Origin: Rhyzopertha dominica
Taxonomy: Eukaryota; Arthropoda; Insecta; Coleoptera; Bostrichidae
Reading direction: 5' to 3'
Length of the DNA: 64,000 nt
NCBI GenBank assembly: GCA_025024175.1
Contig: QCXZ01000041.1
Coordinates: forward strand, 10,101,786 to 10,165,785
Part shown: positions 37,681 to 50,052 of the stretch, piece after piece
Position numbering within the stretch: the first letter of the stretch is position 1
Layout of the letters: every line of letters begins with the position of its first letter
Translations under genes and position numbers: made by a program
The notes under the pieces: model-generated
Database searches by the model: none
Told to the model about the DNA's origin: nothing
What the model saw: the letters and a program-made list of their open reading frames with translations, nothing else

Positions 37681-37928
37681 ATTAAGTGGATTACACTTCA
37701 ACAATTATTATATTAAAGAATAATTCAACAAATAATATATTACTATCAACGAATTAAACGTTTCTCTAGAGGAGTTTGGAGAAATTTAGAACCGAAAATA
37801 GTCATAAAATTGGTTGATACTAGGAATACGAGAATTTTTGAGTTAATCAGAGAAATTAGTGGACAAACCCATTATTATTATTATTTATAGGCTAACGTTT
37901 AGGTACACACAAAATCTCTGAATAGTAT

Positions 37929-38462
37929 ATTATGATACAGGTGTATAAGAGGGCCTTTAAAGCACGCGCGACATATTTCAAAACACGACGCGCAGGGGAG
38001 TGTTTTGTAAGTCGCAAGGGCTTTAAAGGCCCTCTTATACACGCGTATCATACGCTATTTTTTATTACGAATGCATCATAAGCTCAAAAATGTTTTAAAC
38101 ATTAAACATTCTCTTTTACAATTTTGTAATTATTTTTAGTAGGCTTAAATCATAAAACTTGGTTGTTATAGGGATTCTCTCAGAAAATAATGCACTTAAA
38201 AATGTGGGAATTGAAATATCTAAAAATACAAATTGTACAATCAATGTTTATTTAAAATAAGAGTATTATAGTTACTTAGAATAAAGAAATGTTGTTTTTA
38301 AAAGTGTTCGTTCATTTTGATATGGGTACAAAAGGTATACCTAGTAATTTAAACGACAGGTAAATATCTAGGTAATAAAAAACTAGGCGCATCATAATCA
38401 TCATTTTACACACGCTGCAGCGTGCGATAATTGTTGATTATGATGCATGCGTAATAAAAAAT
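37929..38462. mobile_element. Composite palindromic repeats (MITE-like)
   Basis: Two structures adjoin. The first is a hairpin at 37929-38050 with arms GTGTATAAGAGGGCCTTTAA/AGC and the complement GCTTTAAAGGCCCTCTTATACAC. The second is an inverted-repeat element whose 27 bp ends ATTTTTTATTACG-AATGCATCATAAGC (38057-38083) match the complement of 38436-38462 with two or three mismatches. Its right end contains a smaller hairpin (GCATCATAATCA...TGATTATGATGC). No coding frame or clear target duplication was found. Confidence 0.8.
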
Positions 38463-39119
38463 GATTTAAAGATTGAATTTGTTTTTTTTTTGTTTTATTT
38501 CCTGAAAGCACTGTTAGCAAGATTTTTTATCTTCCCAGCTTTCATATAGTCCATAAAACCTTATAATCAAAGTTGACAAAGTTGAAATTATCCTCTTCTG
38601 ATTTTTTTTCAAATTCAAAACATGCTTAACAATAGAATGAACCTTCAAAATAAGCATCTTTTGTTCTCCTTTCCTTACCAAAGAAGCTTGAAATATTCAC
38701 CAAAAGACTTTACTTAAAACCATACACCTTATCATTATTTGAAACATGAATTAAGTAGTTTATTTTATCGTATTACAATAAAGTAAGGAAAGCAAGAGAT
38801 ATACGAAGAAAAGAGCGAGATCTCTGTCTAAATGATGGTTTTGGAAAATATCAAATTATGGAAACATGTTTAAAAAGACACACCTTTATGCTTGATGAAC
38901 GTCCTCTTGGACTTGTTTAGAAATTTGAAATAAAGACTTTAGAGCGTATTAACTTAGGGACGATAAAAATATTAATTTCGGGATAATTTGATTATAACGT
39001 ATAATTGCTAAACGGATGTAATAAATGTCCTAATAACGATTTCAAGCGAAATTCAACTAGAGTAGCTTAGCCTATGTCTTAGTTTAGAAATTTGACCGTA
39101 ATGATTTAGTATTTGCGCG
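38463..39119. other. AT-rich DNA, nothing recognised
   Basis: Starts with a T-rich low-complexity run; no supported feature. Confidence 0.45.
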
Positions 39120-39480
39120 CAAATCTTTAAAATGAAATTGAAATGTCAAGCATCATCTTATACCACCTGCAAACTAAGAAACACGTCAAGCAGCAAGTAA
39201 TTAACTCCGAAACCCACGCATTAATGAGTCGCGTTGTCCCCTTAGCGTATAATACCACCATATACGGGGGGTATAAACCGCGGCCCATAAGAGCTTTGCT
39301 AATGAATTTCTATCCGTCTTTGATAAGCCACGCCGTAGACTGTTTTATCTCCTGCGGAGCCATAAAGCCTTGCATATCCTCATGTATGACAATGCGGAAG
39401 TTTGCATTGGAACACGTTTAACTAATTACAGCTTTTACGGCTTCGCACAAAGTCTGCTTCGCTTTATGTGCGCTCTGCCA
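39120..39480. other. Unique block, candidate conserved intronic element
   Basis: Balanced composition, with TAATTAACTCC and CACGCATTAATGAGTC among homeodomain-like cores. A 92-codon plus-strand frame (39143-39421) shows no domain. No repeat signature. Candidate enhancer by texture only. Confidence 0.35.
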
Positions 39481-40969
39481 TGTCCGATATGTCTGGAACA
39501 GTAGCCGAATTTTTTATTAAGGGCCTTTGTGGATTTGGCCCGTTTTGAAGAAGCGAACAACTGAAATTGTTGCAATAAATGCCTTCGAAACTTCTATTTT
39601 CTTTTATAGTTTTGCAACTAAATGGCTGCAAAGTAATGTCCTAGGTATAGCTACTACCGGGTAAAAGTTTCCCCCACTTAACAAATTATTTGGAATAAAT
39701 CCTAGGCACCGTTAAAAAAACATTTTGTCTTTGTATTTTCTTTTTGTGGGTTTTGGTTCCTTTTTCTTAATAAACAAATTTGTATTTTAGACTATGTTTC
39801 GGCAAAATAAGCAAATTATTATGTTATGTATATGTCTATACAAGAATTCTACACAGTTTTGGACGCCGTATTATTGATCTTATGAAGAAATATAGCAACC
39901 TACAAAAAAGGATAAACAAGCTGCACGAAAGAAAATTTTCCAAATGAAATGTAAACAGCAGCAATTAAAACCAAAATTTCTATAATTAAAATATAAACAT
40001 ATTAAACAAAAATGTAAGTACCTTATCAAATTCTTCAAAAAGACCACTTATTTCTTTTATTAAACAAACGTTTAAGATACATGAACCAATAAAAGAACTT
40101 ACCATTACTATTGGACACACATACACATAATAGAAAATACAAATCATAAAACAATACCGCAACACGTACTAGAATAGTTTTATCATGCCCAAAATATATA
40201 GAGTAATAGACATTTCAGTACTATAAAAACTAGAAATATAAATAACATTAAAAAACTTAAAAATAAAAATTAAAAATACTACGGAAATACCAAACACATT
40301 TTTTGACAAAAGGCATGTATACCACAAATTATATTAGACACACTAGCACTAAGGCAAAAATATGCATCCACAAACGATAAAGGAGGCAAAACATTACATC
40401 AAAAACAACTCACAATCAACCATACCTAAACCAGACAAATCTAACATNACTTTAATCATGAATACAACATTCCATGACCAAGGTGACTGAACATCTCAAT
40501 GACAATGAATAATACCTAAAATAGAAAAAATTAGAAAAGAAGAGAAAGAAAATATAAATATTATATACATAACATATTACTCTATGGTTTTACAGTGGCT
40601 TGAAATTATAAAAATGGTTTTATACGCGTATCAAATTTTTAAATAAACTTTGTTAGCTGTCCTTATTACATAAAAAATTCAAATATTATAGATCTTCGCA
40701 CTCAATATTGCCCAGACTCTTCAGCTTGGCGAGCCTGATTATTAAATCTTTTGGCGAGTTTTCGCTCTGACGTTCCAATTTTGTGTTCAGCTTCGTCAAT
40801 TTAATAATAAAAAAGGTAATTTCACATTAGAAAAAGAACAAAACGAACAAATAAGTTTCTTACACATAGCATTAAGACGAACAAAAACATAAGATAATAA
40901 GCAGATTCTACATGAAGCCAACATCCACCGGATGAATTACTTGCCAAACCTACCATTCTCACACAAATT
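39481..40969. other. AT-rich DNA, nothing recognised
   Basis: Positions 39890-40600 are exceptionally A-rich on the plus strand. No gene or element was recognised; one N at about 40447. Confidence 0.45.
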
Positions 40970-40970
40970 A

Positions 40971-41642
40971 CTTCCACATCCAACGGATGGCAAGTATTGT
41001 ACCGCGAAAAATTTTTTTCAAAAATCTTTATTTGCTCATTCGCTTTAAAATGATCGAAAGCGCAAAAAAAAACAAAATTTGAGTAAGGGGACGAAATTGG
41101 AGGGTAACTACCCTTTCTGCAAATTTTTATTTTTTTTCGTTTTAGTATGTGATTAGTAGTATAACTGCGAGTATTATTCATTCTTGTAAATTTTCGGTGC
41201 AGCAAACTGTTTAGAAGATATTAGCAAAAAAGCGCCACTTAAAGAAAACGGTTTTTCCTAAATATCTCCGAATATATTTAATGTATTCAAAAAATGAAAA
41301 TACCATGAGATAGGAAAGAAAATTTCTCACCAAAAGTGTCTTAGAAAACTTATATAAAATTTTGACATTTTCGAAATAATTCCAAAAAAAAACTATTTTG
41401 GAACCGATTGTTTTTTTAATTTTTGATCAGAAAGCACTTCTGTAATTTTTTTGTTAAGTTAATAATTTTCGAGTTATTTGGAAAAAACCTATTTTAAAAA
41501 TTTATATATTTTTGCTAATATCACGAGGACTGTTTGTCTTAGAAAAAATGTGCAGAGAGAAATAATGCTCAAAACCTGATTACTAATCGTATGGTATAAA
41601 AAATTAAAACGTAAATGTCATTTTGACAATTGGATGTGGAAG
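40971..41642. mobile_element. TA-inserting MITE family, copy 1 (both ends present)
   Basis: Bounded by CTTCCACATCCAA and its exact complement TTGGATGTGGAAG, each next to a TA (40969-40970 and 41643-41644). This is a Tc1/mariner-type target signature. The interior (GCAGCAAACTGTTTAGAAGA, ATTCGCTTTAAAATG and others) is shared with copies at 51458-52047 and 63586-64000. Compared with them this copy lacks roughly 140 bp around the CTCAACTACCCAAAG segment. No transposase. A frame at 40822-41205 on the minus strand is not a gene. Confidence 0.88.
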
Positions 41643-41643
41643 T

Positions 41644-42079
41644 ATTTATTCAATTTGCAGCGCTTTTTTACAATTTTAGATAAAAGTTGAAGTGTGCACA
41701 ACATTTGGTTAGATATTACACACCTATTTGATATATAAAACTTGTTTTAAAATATTTTTATTTCGGCATTTCATTGTTTGGTGCATAAGATCTCCTACAC
41801 GAGCAAAGTCGCGGGCAAGAACTAGTATCTCTATTATCACTATACATTAACAGCCTATAGACGCGCGTGGTGGATGTTCTTTTTTCTCAGTAAATTTTTA
41901 TCTTTGAAATGATAGAGATGAGACGGGATTAAAGAGGGTATTCTCGTTCACGAGACTGGATGAAAGTCACTATTTTCGTTTCGTCTCGCGGCATCACTGA
42001 TGTAACGCTGTTCTCTTCACCTCTCGTCAGAATTTTAGCGTTCCGAACAATACACAGTCTGCCCTAACGTACCTACCCT
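41644..42079. other. No feature recognised
   Basis: Mixed sequence without a supported gene or repeat. Confidence 0.4.
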
Positions 42080-42480
42080 ACCCCATGCAACTACTAAATT
42101 ATTGTTTGGCACGGTAATGAATAACATCGAAATGATTTTGACGTAGGGAAACATGATAGAGGTCGGATGCCGGTGCCGAATCCCACTCGAGCCATTTGTC
42201 AAGGGCCATTAGTGGCACTTTGCAAACCCAGCCGGGCGACACCGTAACAAGCGGATAACTGAAATAAAGAGCTCACCTTTCCTCCCAGGAATTATCTCGA
42301 CCACTCGTATCNAGCCCATTCATTCCGATTTCTTCGCTGCCACTTCGAGTTTGATTTAACTATTCGCTTATTAAGATTTAGCGGCTTTTAAGGCCGATGT
42401 TGATGGAGGGGAGACATCTCACTGAATTAATTGATGAGGACCGAGAAAAAATGTTGACTTTTTTGTGTGGCGGGGGGTAA
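42080..42480. other. Unique block, candidate conserved intronic element
   Basis: GC-richer, repeat-free sequence with CpG words (GGTCGGATGCCGGTGCCGAA) and a TGAATTAATTGATGAGG homeodomain-like site. No protein frame. Candidate enhancer by composition only; one N at about 42312. Confidence 0.3.
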
Positions 42481-42696
42481 TTTATGAAACCGCTGGCGTT
42501 TCATGAATGTAGGATACATTTTTCAAGCGATTGTTTATTCAGTAATTTCTTTATTAATAATAATACCCTGGTTTCGGCGACAATCGCAGTTTTTAGAATG
42601 TGTTAGTTTTTGTTCGAGAGTGCTTTCGTTTAAGTTAATAAACAATAATATAAAATAGGCTTTAATGGAGACAAAATGATACAGATCTAATGTAAA

Positions 42697-43048
42697 ACAA
42701 CATGCCATCTAGTGGCCATTTTGTTGTTATCCACTCGTCTCTGTGGGGAACTAACCTGAACGGTAGCCCACTATGATGTGGGCGTTTTAAAACCGACAGA
42801 GGTCCCCGGCGACGATTTTTGCAGAGTGCAGTTCTCAAGCATAATGAAATTACATCTATGCCATGTCGCCTGCGTCAAAACAATCTGTGGACAGCTGTTT
42901 CGGCTTATTAAGCCTCCTCAGCACAGCTATAGTCCCAACGCAGACAACACAGCACAGATGTAGCTTCCCTTATATACCCCAAGGTAGGTTAGTTCCCCAT
43001 AGAGACGAGTGGATAACACCAAATTGCCATTAGATAACATGGTGTTGT
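42697..43048. mobile_element. MITE with about 62 bp terminal inverted repeats
   Basis: 42697-42757 is the inverted counterpart of 42986-43048. The most conserved part is GTTATCCACTCGTCTCT followed by RTGGGGAACTAACCT, with outer differences. The 228 bp centre is GC-richer and keeps a 61-codon plus-strand frame open (42778-42963) with no known domain. Target duplication not resolved. Confidence 0.88.
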
Positions 43049-44199
43049 CCACATCCTAATTCTCGCATATTTGATTTTGCTGTAATTCCTCAGTCGTCGT
43101 TCTCCAAGCGTAGCTTGTTGCTGTAAATTACGTGTATTAAAAAATCAGATATTTGTTAAAACTGTGATTGATAAATTTATGGTGGAAGCACCTGATAGGG
43201 TCTGCTAGGTTACTAAATACCATAACTATTTTATAAAGGTTGTCGTTATAATGAGCACAGCTGGTGCTTGTCGACAACGAAAGCTGAAGTCTATGACTGT
43301 GGATGATACATAAGATTTGGGCTCCACAATTGTAGTTATATTACCGTTTACAAAAAGTAAATCTGAAAATACTTAGGCTGAGACGATTCCAATGATATTT
43401 TTCGACGATATGTAACTTTTCTAAGGGATATAGGGCATAAACGATTGTTCCTATTTCATAAAAAAATTGAAATGTAGGTACTGTTTAGCCATTAGGCATA
43501 CATAGTGCCTGAAGAATGCCTCTAAAATAACCCAGTATTTGGGACTTGTTTAAAATGTTTTTTCTTGCAGATGTTGGAAATCTAGCATTGCGGAAGGTTT
43601 TCTTGTTAATACGATAGAAAACAAAACAGATTTTTTTTCTAGAGAATGCTGAAATTTCAAATCTGGACGCGACTAGCGATAAGTCTTGTGCTTTAAGAGG
43701 TATTATGCCATCATCATCATTAATCTTCATGCTTTTAAAAATTGGTTCAATTTTTCTATTAATATTCTTTATTCTGTTATTTTTACGGTACCATTACAGT
43801 AAAGTATTGCGGTACTAGTACCGTAGAGTGCTGTGTATTTTTGATAAGTGCTTTGAACAGCGGAAGAGTTACATATGTAATACTTGGGAGTGGGATACCC
43901 TGTATAGAAATTGCACTGTACTTTACTGTAGTTCCTAAAGACTTTCTAGTTTCTATATGAGTAACGAATATTTTTCACTTGATGTCCTCACGAAGAAAAT
44001 TGAATCGTTACAAATCCAATGAACGAACAGAAAAGAGAAAGTGTAACGACAGAGGATAATAAAAAAGTAGCATCAAGTAGACCAGTCGAATGGTCGGAAA
44101 ATGCAACTCCATCTGTTTGGTCGCCATGCAAAAAGTAAAGGTGTGAACTGTTTCTTAACTACATATATTTCAGTAAGTCTTAATCGTAGATCCATTTCT
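43049..44199. other. No feature recognised
   Basis: AT-rich; no coding or repeat signature supported. Confidence 0.4.
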
Positions 44200-45545
44200 A
44201 CAAAGGACTATCATTGGAATATCGGATATATGAGCTCCATCTACAAAAAAGGGTAGTAAAACTCAGTGTAAGAACTATAGGGGCATTTGCATGACTAGTT
44301 CAGTGGGGAGGTTCTATGGCAGGATAATAAAACCCCGAATTGAAGAAAATATTGTGAATATTGAAGAGCAGAGTGGTTTTTGAAGTGGAAGATCATGTCT
44401 GGACAATATTTTCACCTTAAAACAAGTCATGGAAAAAAGAGCGTCGAGGAATTATATATTATTATATATATTATTTTTATTGAGTTGGAAAAGGCATACG
44501 ACTCCGTTCCTTTAAATAAATTATTTGAGGTGCTGACTAAACCTATATAAGGTGTATTTACAACATATATAAAAACACCGAATGTGTTGTTAAAATGAAC
44601 CCACAGACAAGTAATAAAATTACAATTACAAAGGGATTAAAACAAGGTTGTAGCATGTCATCCACCTTATTTAAATTATACGTTCAAGAAGCCCTTAGTG
44701 GATGGTGTAGAAAATGTTCAGGAATGAGAATTGAGATGGGTGATACAAACCTACACACAATGCTTTTTGCTGACGACCAAGTAATACTCGCTAATGGTGA
44801 AGACGACATCACTTACATGATGAGAAAATTGTTAGAAGAATTGACAAAACGGGGACTGCAAGTGAATATGAATAAAACCGAATACCTTTGCGTAGGAACA
44901 TCTGGGACAAACCTAAATATTCAAGGCCAAACAATAAAAAACGTTGGAAAATATAAGTACTTAGGAAGTCTCATTACGCACGACAGTAAGGTTGACCAGG
45001 ACATTGATTATAGGATAGGGCAACGAAAGATAACCATACTACAATTAAATGGTTTATTGTGGTCCACGAAACTCAGATTTGAAACAAAGAAACTCCTTTA
45101 TAATTATATAGTAGAGCCGATAACAACATATGGTGCGGAAACGTGGAAATTAACACAAAGGAAAAAACAAAAACTACAAACTGTCGAAATGGACCATTCC
45201 AGGAGATCGTGCCGAATTTGAAGACTGGAACATATACCAAATGAAATAATCAAACAACGATCGCAAATACAAGACATGATAATAGAAAGAATAGAACAAC
45301 GGCAACTGATTTGGTACGGACACGTCATGCGAATGGGACAAGAAAGGTTACCACGTCTAGCGCTAAAATACCATCCACCAAATAGAAGGAAAAGAGGAAG
45401 ACCAGCACATACATGGAAAACAGAAATAGAAGAAGCCATGACAAAAAGGGACCTTGGAGAAAACGACTGGCTTAATAGAAGGCTATGGCGAATGAGATGC
45501 TGGAAGCGGCAGCTGCTGTAGAACTCCCGCTTTATATATATATAT
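44200..45545 (+). mobile_element. 5'-truncated non-LTR retrotransposon, reverse transcriptase with FADD
   Basis: The plus strand encodes, with interruptions, SSIYKKG, NYRGICMTSSVGRFYGRIIK, SGRSCLDNIFTLKQVMEKR, ELEKAYDSVPLNKLFEVL, then a 208-codon open frame (44595-45221) with LKQGCSMSSTLFKLY and LHTMLFADDQVILANGE. These are RT blocks in correct order, with the catalytic FADD at 44765-44776 intact. The C-terminal region IERIEQRQLIWYGHVMRMGQ and NRRKRGRPAHTWKTEIEEA follows at 45276-45521 after a stop/frameshift. This tail is typical of insect RTE/CR1-related elements. The endonuclease domain is missing. A TATATA run follows the last codons (45533-45548) and may be the tail. An AT repeat interrupts the RT near 44450. 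Confidence 0.9.
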
Positions 45546-45548
45546 TAT

Positions 45549-46219
45549 CACATGGTAGTAAAATTATCAACAAGATTTATTTATAACTTTTTCGTATAAA
45601 ATTAATAATAGATTAGCTCTAGCTTGTAAGCCGCAGAAGGAGGAAATGATAATTCAAAATACTTTACAGTTATTTTGTAGAGCTTCTTTCTGCAAATGAT
45701 TTTAAGCTGACAGCCAAGTTTAAAAGAGGACCATTAAGAACAATATGACCTGGTGCAATTTTTATATGAAATTAAAAGTAAAAATGCTACTACATCTGAA
45801 AAATATTTTCATGAAGCGTTTTTGCCATTTGTGGCATACATGAAACCGGTATTAATAACTACGAAAATGTCACTTAAAAAGTGGCAATATTGCGACCAGT
45901 TAGAGGGAATTTCAAACCTGGAGAGAGTTTTTTACTTACAACCATCCCCCCAGTAGAATGTTGTCGCTGTGAACAAAAAAAATATTTAACGCAATTACCA
46001 CTTGAATGCATACAACAGTCGAAACAAATTGACACGGACAACTGATGACAGGCGCATGCATCGCGTTACCGACTGGGTTTAAAGTAAGCTTAATAGTTAA
46101 TACCATTTTTCAACAACTTTATCCAGATGTTGTCCGAACCTTCTGACGTGGTTTACTTTAAACAGATACTATACAATCTTATTGTTGATAAATTCAAAAT
46201 TCTGCAACAAACTTTCACT
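45549..46219. other. No feature recognised
   Basis: AT-rich sequence; a 67-codon plus-strand frame at 45753-45956 has no recognisable domain. Confidence 0.4.
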
Positions 46220-46760
46220 TCATTCCTTTTTGATGTCAGAGTAGATTCGATGAGGATGCTCCATAAGGAAAATTAGCCGGTGCCACAGATTCTGGCGTGT
46301 CGCAATCGGAATCCATCACTTTGTTTGTGCAGCAAGTGACACCCTCGTGCTCAGCGGGTTCTTAACCTTTGGATATGCTAATGCCGTTGATTCGCGCAAC
46401 TCCTAGACGACACGACGTAGGTGTCACCGACGGATCCCGCTGTGTTGACGTACCGAATAAACTTGGAATTGCACTTTTGCGCACGAGGAAGCAATAAGGT
46501 ATGCAATATCTGCGACGCGTGTAATGAAATAATATCGCGATCCGGCCTGTGTGTGCCAGTTGCAGCGATATTGGCCCGAAGGGCGGGGGTGTCGCCGTCC
46601 ACGGTGACCGCTCCCGTTTCGGACAGGATATTGGATATTTGACCGTTCCCAATATCGAATGCCCAACTTCCCAACATCAATTGTTCCTCGATCTGTAAGG
46701 AGTTGACGCCTTAGTTGGACGCGGAATTTACAACAGCTAATAATACCGGATGCACTGTAG
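46220..46760. other. GC-rich block with overlapping open frames, identity unknown
   Basis: G+C rises sharply. Three minus-strand frames (96, 100 and 118 codons) and one plus-strand frame (73 codons) overlap at 46362-46780. The 100-codon minus-strand frame starts MMLGSWAFDIGNGQISNILS and continues with a Thr/Ala/Asp-rich stretch. No domain is recognised. Multiple overlapping frames are expected from GC-rich DNA, so coding is not established. It might be a fragment of an unrecognised element or a regulatory CpG block. Confidence 0.35.
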
Positions 46761-46825
46761 TGCGAGTCAGTGTTAAACATTTCTTATAAGAATATAAATC
46801 CGTTTGCCAAAGTACTGCAAAGATA

Positions 46826-47440
46826 GTGGAAAAGCAACTAAACCAATTCCTGGAAAGCATGCAAAATCTCTACAAAAATCAATACAGAGAACATATGTTA
46901 AAAAAAACTGCAACAAGTTACCTATGTACAAAATACAAAAGAAAACCACTGAATGAGTGCCTACAATTCTTTAACACACTCCCACTTAACGTATTTTCCT
47001 CTAATCTGAGGACATCAGAAAAGAAAGTCGCAGAATTGCAGAGGAAGCAAACATGGTCATCACGCATTAAGTCTTGATATAAGACATAATGCAACAGACG
47101 TATAGGATGACGGAGATAATGAAAATAAACAAAAACACAAGAAAAGATACCCTTCACTACATTCATGACTTACTCATCGCAGAATCAAAATCCAACATCA
47201 CATTGAAAAGAAATAGGGAAAGACACCAATACGCAACGAGGCATGCACGCCACATCCCGATGTCTAAGGCCAAGACCAGCAGAATGGAGAAAAACACATC
47301 ACAAAAAGGATTACAGCAACCCACAAGATCTGTTGAAAAAGTAAAAATTTAACGTTTTCAAACATAAATTAAATAAGTTAGTAGCATTATGTTTGGAAGA
47401 ACTATAACTTTATATTGAATAAGTATCTTTAGATATCTTT
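46826..47440 (+). mobile_element. Probable non-LTR reverse transcriptase C-terminal fragment
   Basis: The frame at 47089-47352 reads LHYIHDLLIAESKSNITLKR, then RHQYATRHARHIPMSKAKTS, then SVEKVKI. The following frame continues FKHKLNKLVALCLEEL. The order (isoleucine-rich helix, H.YATR motif, basic stretch, FK..L..) matches the tail after the RT thumb of jockey-like elements. The open frame just upstream (46826-47077) may belong to it but was not recognised. Catalytic boxes are absent. Confidence 0.5.
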
Positions 47441-49289
47441 AGACATTAGGTTTTTGCTTTTTACTTTAGGCTTCTACCTTAGAAAAGAGTAGGCTCGAGG
47501 AAGTACAGTTAAAACAGCTTAATTCTTTCCTAGATATAAAGCTCGAAATCCGGTATCTATCCAGGAATGAGAATTTGGAAGTTGGTGATAAATATAAATA
47601 ATTTGAGACACAAATGAATCCTACTTCCAGTCCAATTCAGATCTGTCCAGTTGCGGATAATTGTTCTTTTCTTCTGTTAGCTGTTGACTAGAAATGGGCA
47701 ATCCAGGTCCGAAAGTGGAATCATTCCCAACGCTTCCGTTCCATTTTCGAATTCATTTCAACCGATCCGTTTTCCCGATGTAATTACAGCTATGATTATA
47801 CTTCTAAGTCTTCCAGTTAGTTACTACCCAAACAAAACGCTATCATTTGCTATTATTATTTTTACAGGCAAATACCAAAGGTCGCGTTATAGCAACCATT
47901 TGCTTCAGTGGGCACAATACTGATGTAAACAGTCAGAACTCCTTTTACCTAATGAGCCGAATCGATTCTTATCAGTGATAGCTGGTCAGGTGGGACAGGT
48001 GAAGCACAGTCTCGCAATAAGTTTAATACATACCTACTAAAATTTAATAAACTGCAAACAAACAAAAAACTTAGTTGCAGTTGATACTTCCGTAACACAC
48101 ACATTTAAGAACTAGGTGTTCCTTGGAGATAGACAACAACATGTGCACTGCTGCACAAATAAGTAGTTGTCGTCACCCACATGCCCTCGGTCCGCTGAAG
48201 CTTAAAAATTCTAGCCTAGCTTTACAAAGACAGTAGCCAGTAGGAGCCTGGCGTGGTTAACAAGTTGTTTAAGTGGTTACTGAGGCTCTAACCAGGTTAA
48301 GACGTAACTCGAATTGGCAATTATTACTTTCTTTCAGGTACTACATGACGTGTCACTTTTGAGACAATATATTTTCTCGTGTCTTATATCTTAACATAGT
48401 ATCTGATAGCATAGTCACCATTCCGTTATTTCAATATAATTTTTAAGCAGGGTTGCTGTAGTTTAGTTACTATAGTAATAGGCCTGTTACTTTTTCGAAT
48501 TATCGGTTGTACATTCGCGTTACTGATTTTCTTAACACTAGCATTACCTGGTAAACACCAATGTACAAAGCGGGCAAAATTTTACTTCTTTATACTACGT
48601 ACTTCCCGTTTTACTAATGCTGCTGTGCTGCCAAGCGCCATTATTCTGGGATACAGCCACATTATCTTATCTTCATCACTTATATCTAATATTCTTTGTT
48701 TTTGCACTTTTTTACAACGAACACATAAAAATTTCAATGTGAGACAAAAAAGCCAATCATTATTTAGTAGGCTCTCAGTCCAAGACCCTTTAACATATAA
48801 ATCCAACGTCATTTGTAACTTGCACTGTTTGTAGCAATTATTAATGATTATGGAGTATCCCTTCTCTAGGGATCAAATACAGGTAGCGTTACGTAAAAGT
48901 GATATATGTATGTGATAGTTTAAAGACATAGCAAACAAGAATATTTTAGAAATGTATCACATAGGTACAAAATAAGTAGCATGATTAATTCAAGCTACAT
49001 CTATACACATTTATTGTCATAATTTGAATCTATAATTTTTGTTATGTTATTGTTTTTATTAAATACCACATATACATACAACCAATAAGAGTGAGATATC
49101 GCTTTTGGATTGGGAATAATTTTTGATAACTTTAGTACCATGAGTTGAGATCGGTAGGCACTCATTCATATGCTATCTGGCCTAGTTTAATACTGTATAT
49201 CCTTACATTGTATCATGTTGTAGCTTTTAATTTTTGTCAAAGGCTAACATGAAGTTCTAGGTCTAAGTTATCACAACATACCATACTTG
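47441..49289. other. No feature recognised
   Basis: AT-rich sequence. A hAT-like AGAAATGGGCAATCC word at 47690 has no partner end, so no element was called. Confidence 0.4.
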
Positions 49290-49395
49290 ATTGATTATAT
49301 ATCTTTAATTGATCGATTTCGGCACTCCAGGATATAGCGAGGAATTGTAGGTTCGAGTCCCGCTCAGAGCACAGGTTGCATAGTAAATACATACG
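49290..49395 (+). repeat. tRNA-derived SINE-like unit
   Basis: A B-box-like GTAGGTTCGAGTCCCGCTC lies at 49348-49366, preceded by TTTCGGCACTCCAGGATATA in the place where insect SINEs carry their diverged tRNA body. The full cloverleaf of a tRNA gene is not apparent. Only the promoter box supports the call. Confidence 0.45.
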
Positions 49396-49559
49396 TATAA
49401 AATTTAATACCACAATAAAATGCATACCTATGGGCTACTTAATCGCCATTATCATCACCTCCGAGATTATTGATTGCATAGGTACTGAATGCGTTGCCAC
49501 GGTTCTTCGTTATGTACCGGTGTCCATAAACCACGTACCAAAAACAAAAAACAAAAACA

Positions 49560-50052
49560 ATCTAATGAACTTATATAGGTCTGGTGAACGTTGAGGGCAA
49601 TTTACCGGGGCGTCATGACCACTACCAATCCATTTATTCGGATATTGTTGGTTTAAATGGTTTCTAAGATTTAATGGAAAATGGGTAGGAACCCCATCGT
49701 GCATAAACCACATATTATTTCTGTGAATTGGCAGAGATAAATCTTGTAACAATTTTGCAGATGATGTACATACAATTCTCTGGTTAATCTCAATGGTAGC
49801 ATGACAAGACCGATAATAAAATTGCCAATTATTCCTGCCCACATAAGACGTTCCAATATTTTTTCTTCAACTTCAAGAACTCTTACAAAGCACTGCCTGC
49901 CGTTGTTTCAGGAGCAAAACGACTTTTCTTCTGAAGGCGTCTTTCAACAGCAGCGAAAGTTGGATGGTTTTGTATTTAGCACTATTTCCCTGGCAAACCC
50001 CAAAAACCAATAACTTATCCGTATATTCTGCATTGGTGTATTGTACGGTCAT
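49560..50052 (-). mobile_element. Internally deleted DD41D-type mariner relative
   Basis: From an ATG at 50052 the minus strand reads MTVQYTNAEYTDKLLVFGVC, the N-terminal helix-turn-helix of this insect group. A frameshift leads to FAAVERRLQKKSRFAPETTA. After a deletion comes WAGIIGNFIIGLVMLPLRL, then NNMWFMHDGVPTHFPLNLRN and PNKWIGSG, then PQRSPDL. The second catalytic Asp (HDG) is present. The third block after SPDL is degraded (YKF). Motifs such as N.WIG.G link it to the better preserved element at 60548-61972. The first Asp region is deleted. Confidence 0.8.

Noticed and set aside
40822..41205. 127-codon minus-strand frame
   Set aside because: It overlaps the left half of the TA-inserting MITE and is not kept open in the other two copies.
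45104..45439. 111-codon minus-strand frame
   Set aside because: Antisense of the non-LTR reverse transcriptase C-terminal region.
47690..48010. Possible hAT element starting AGAAATGGGCAATCC
   Set aside because: No matching opposite end or 8 bp duplication was found.
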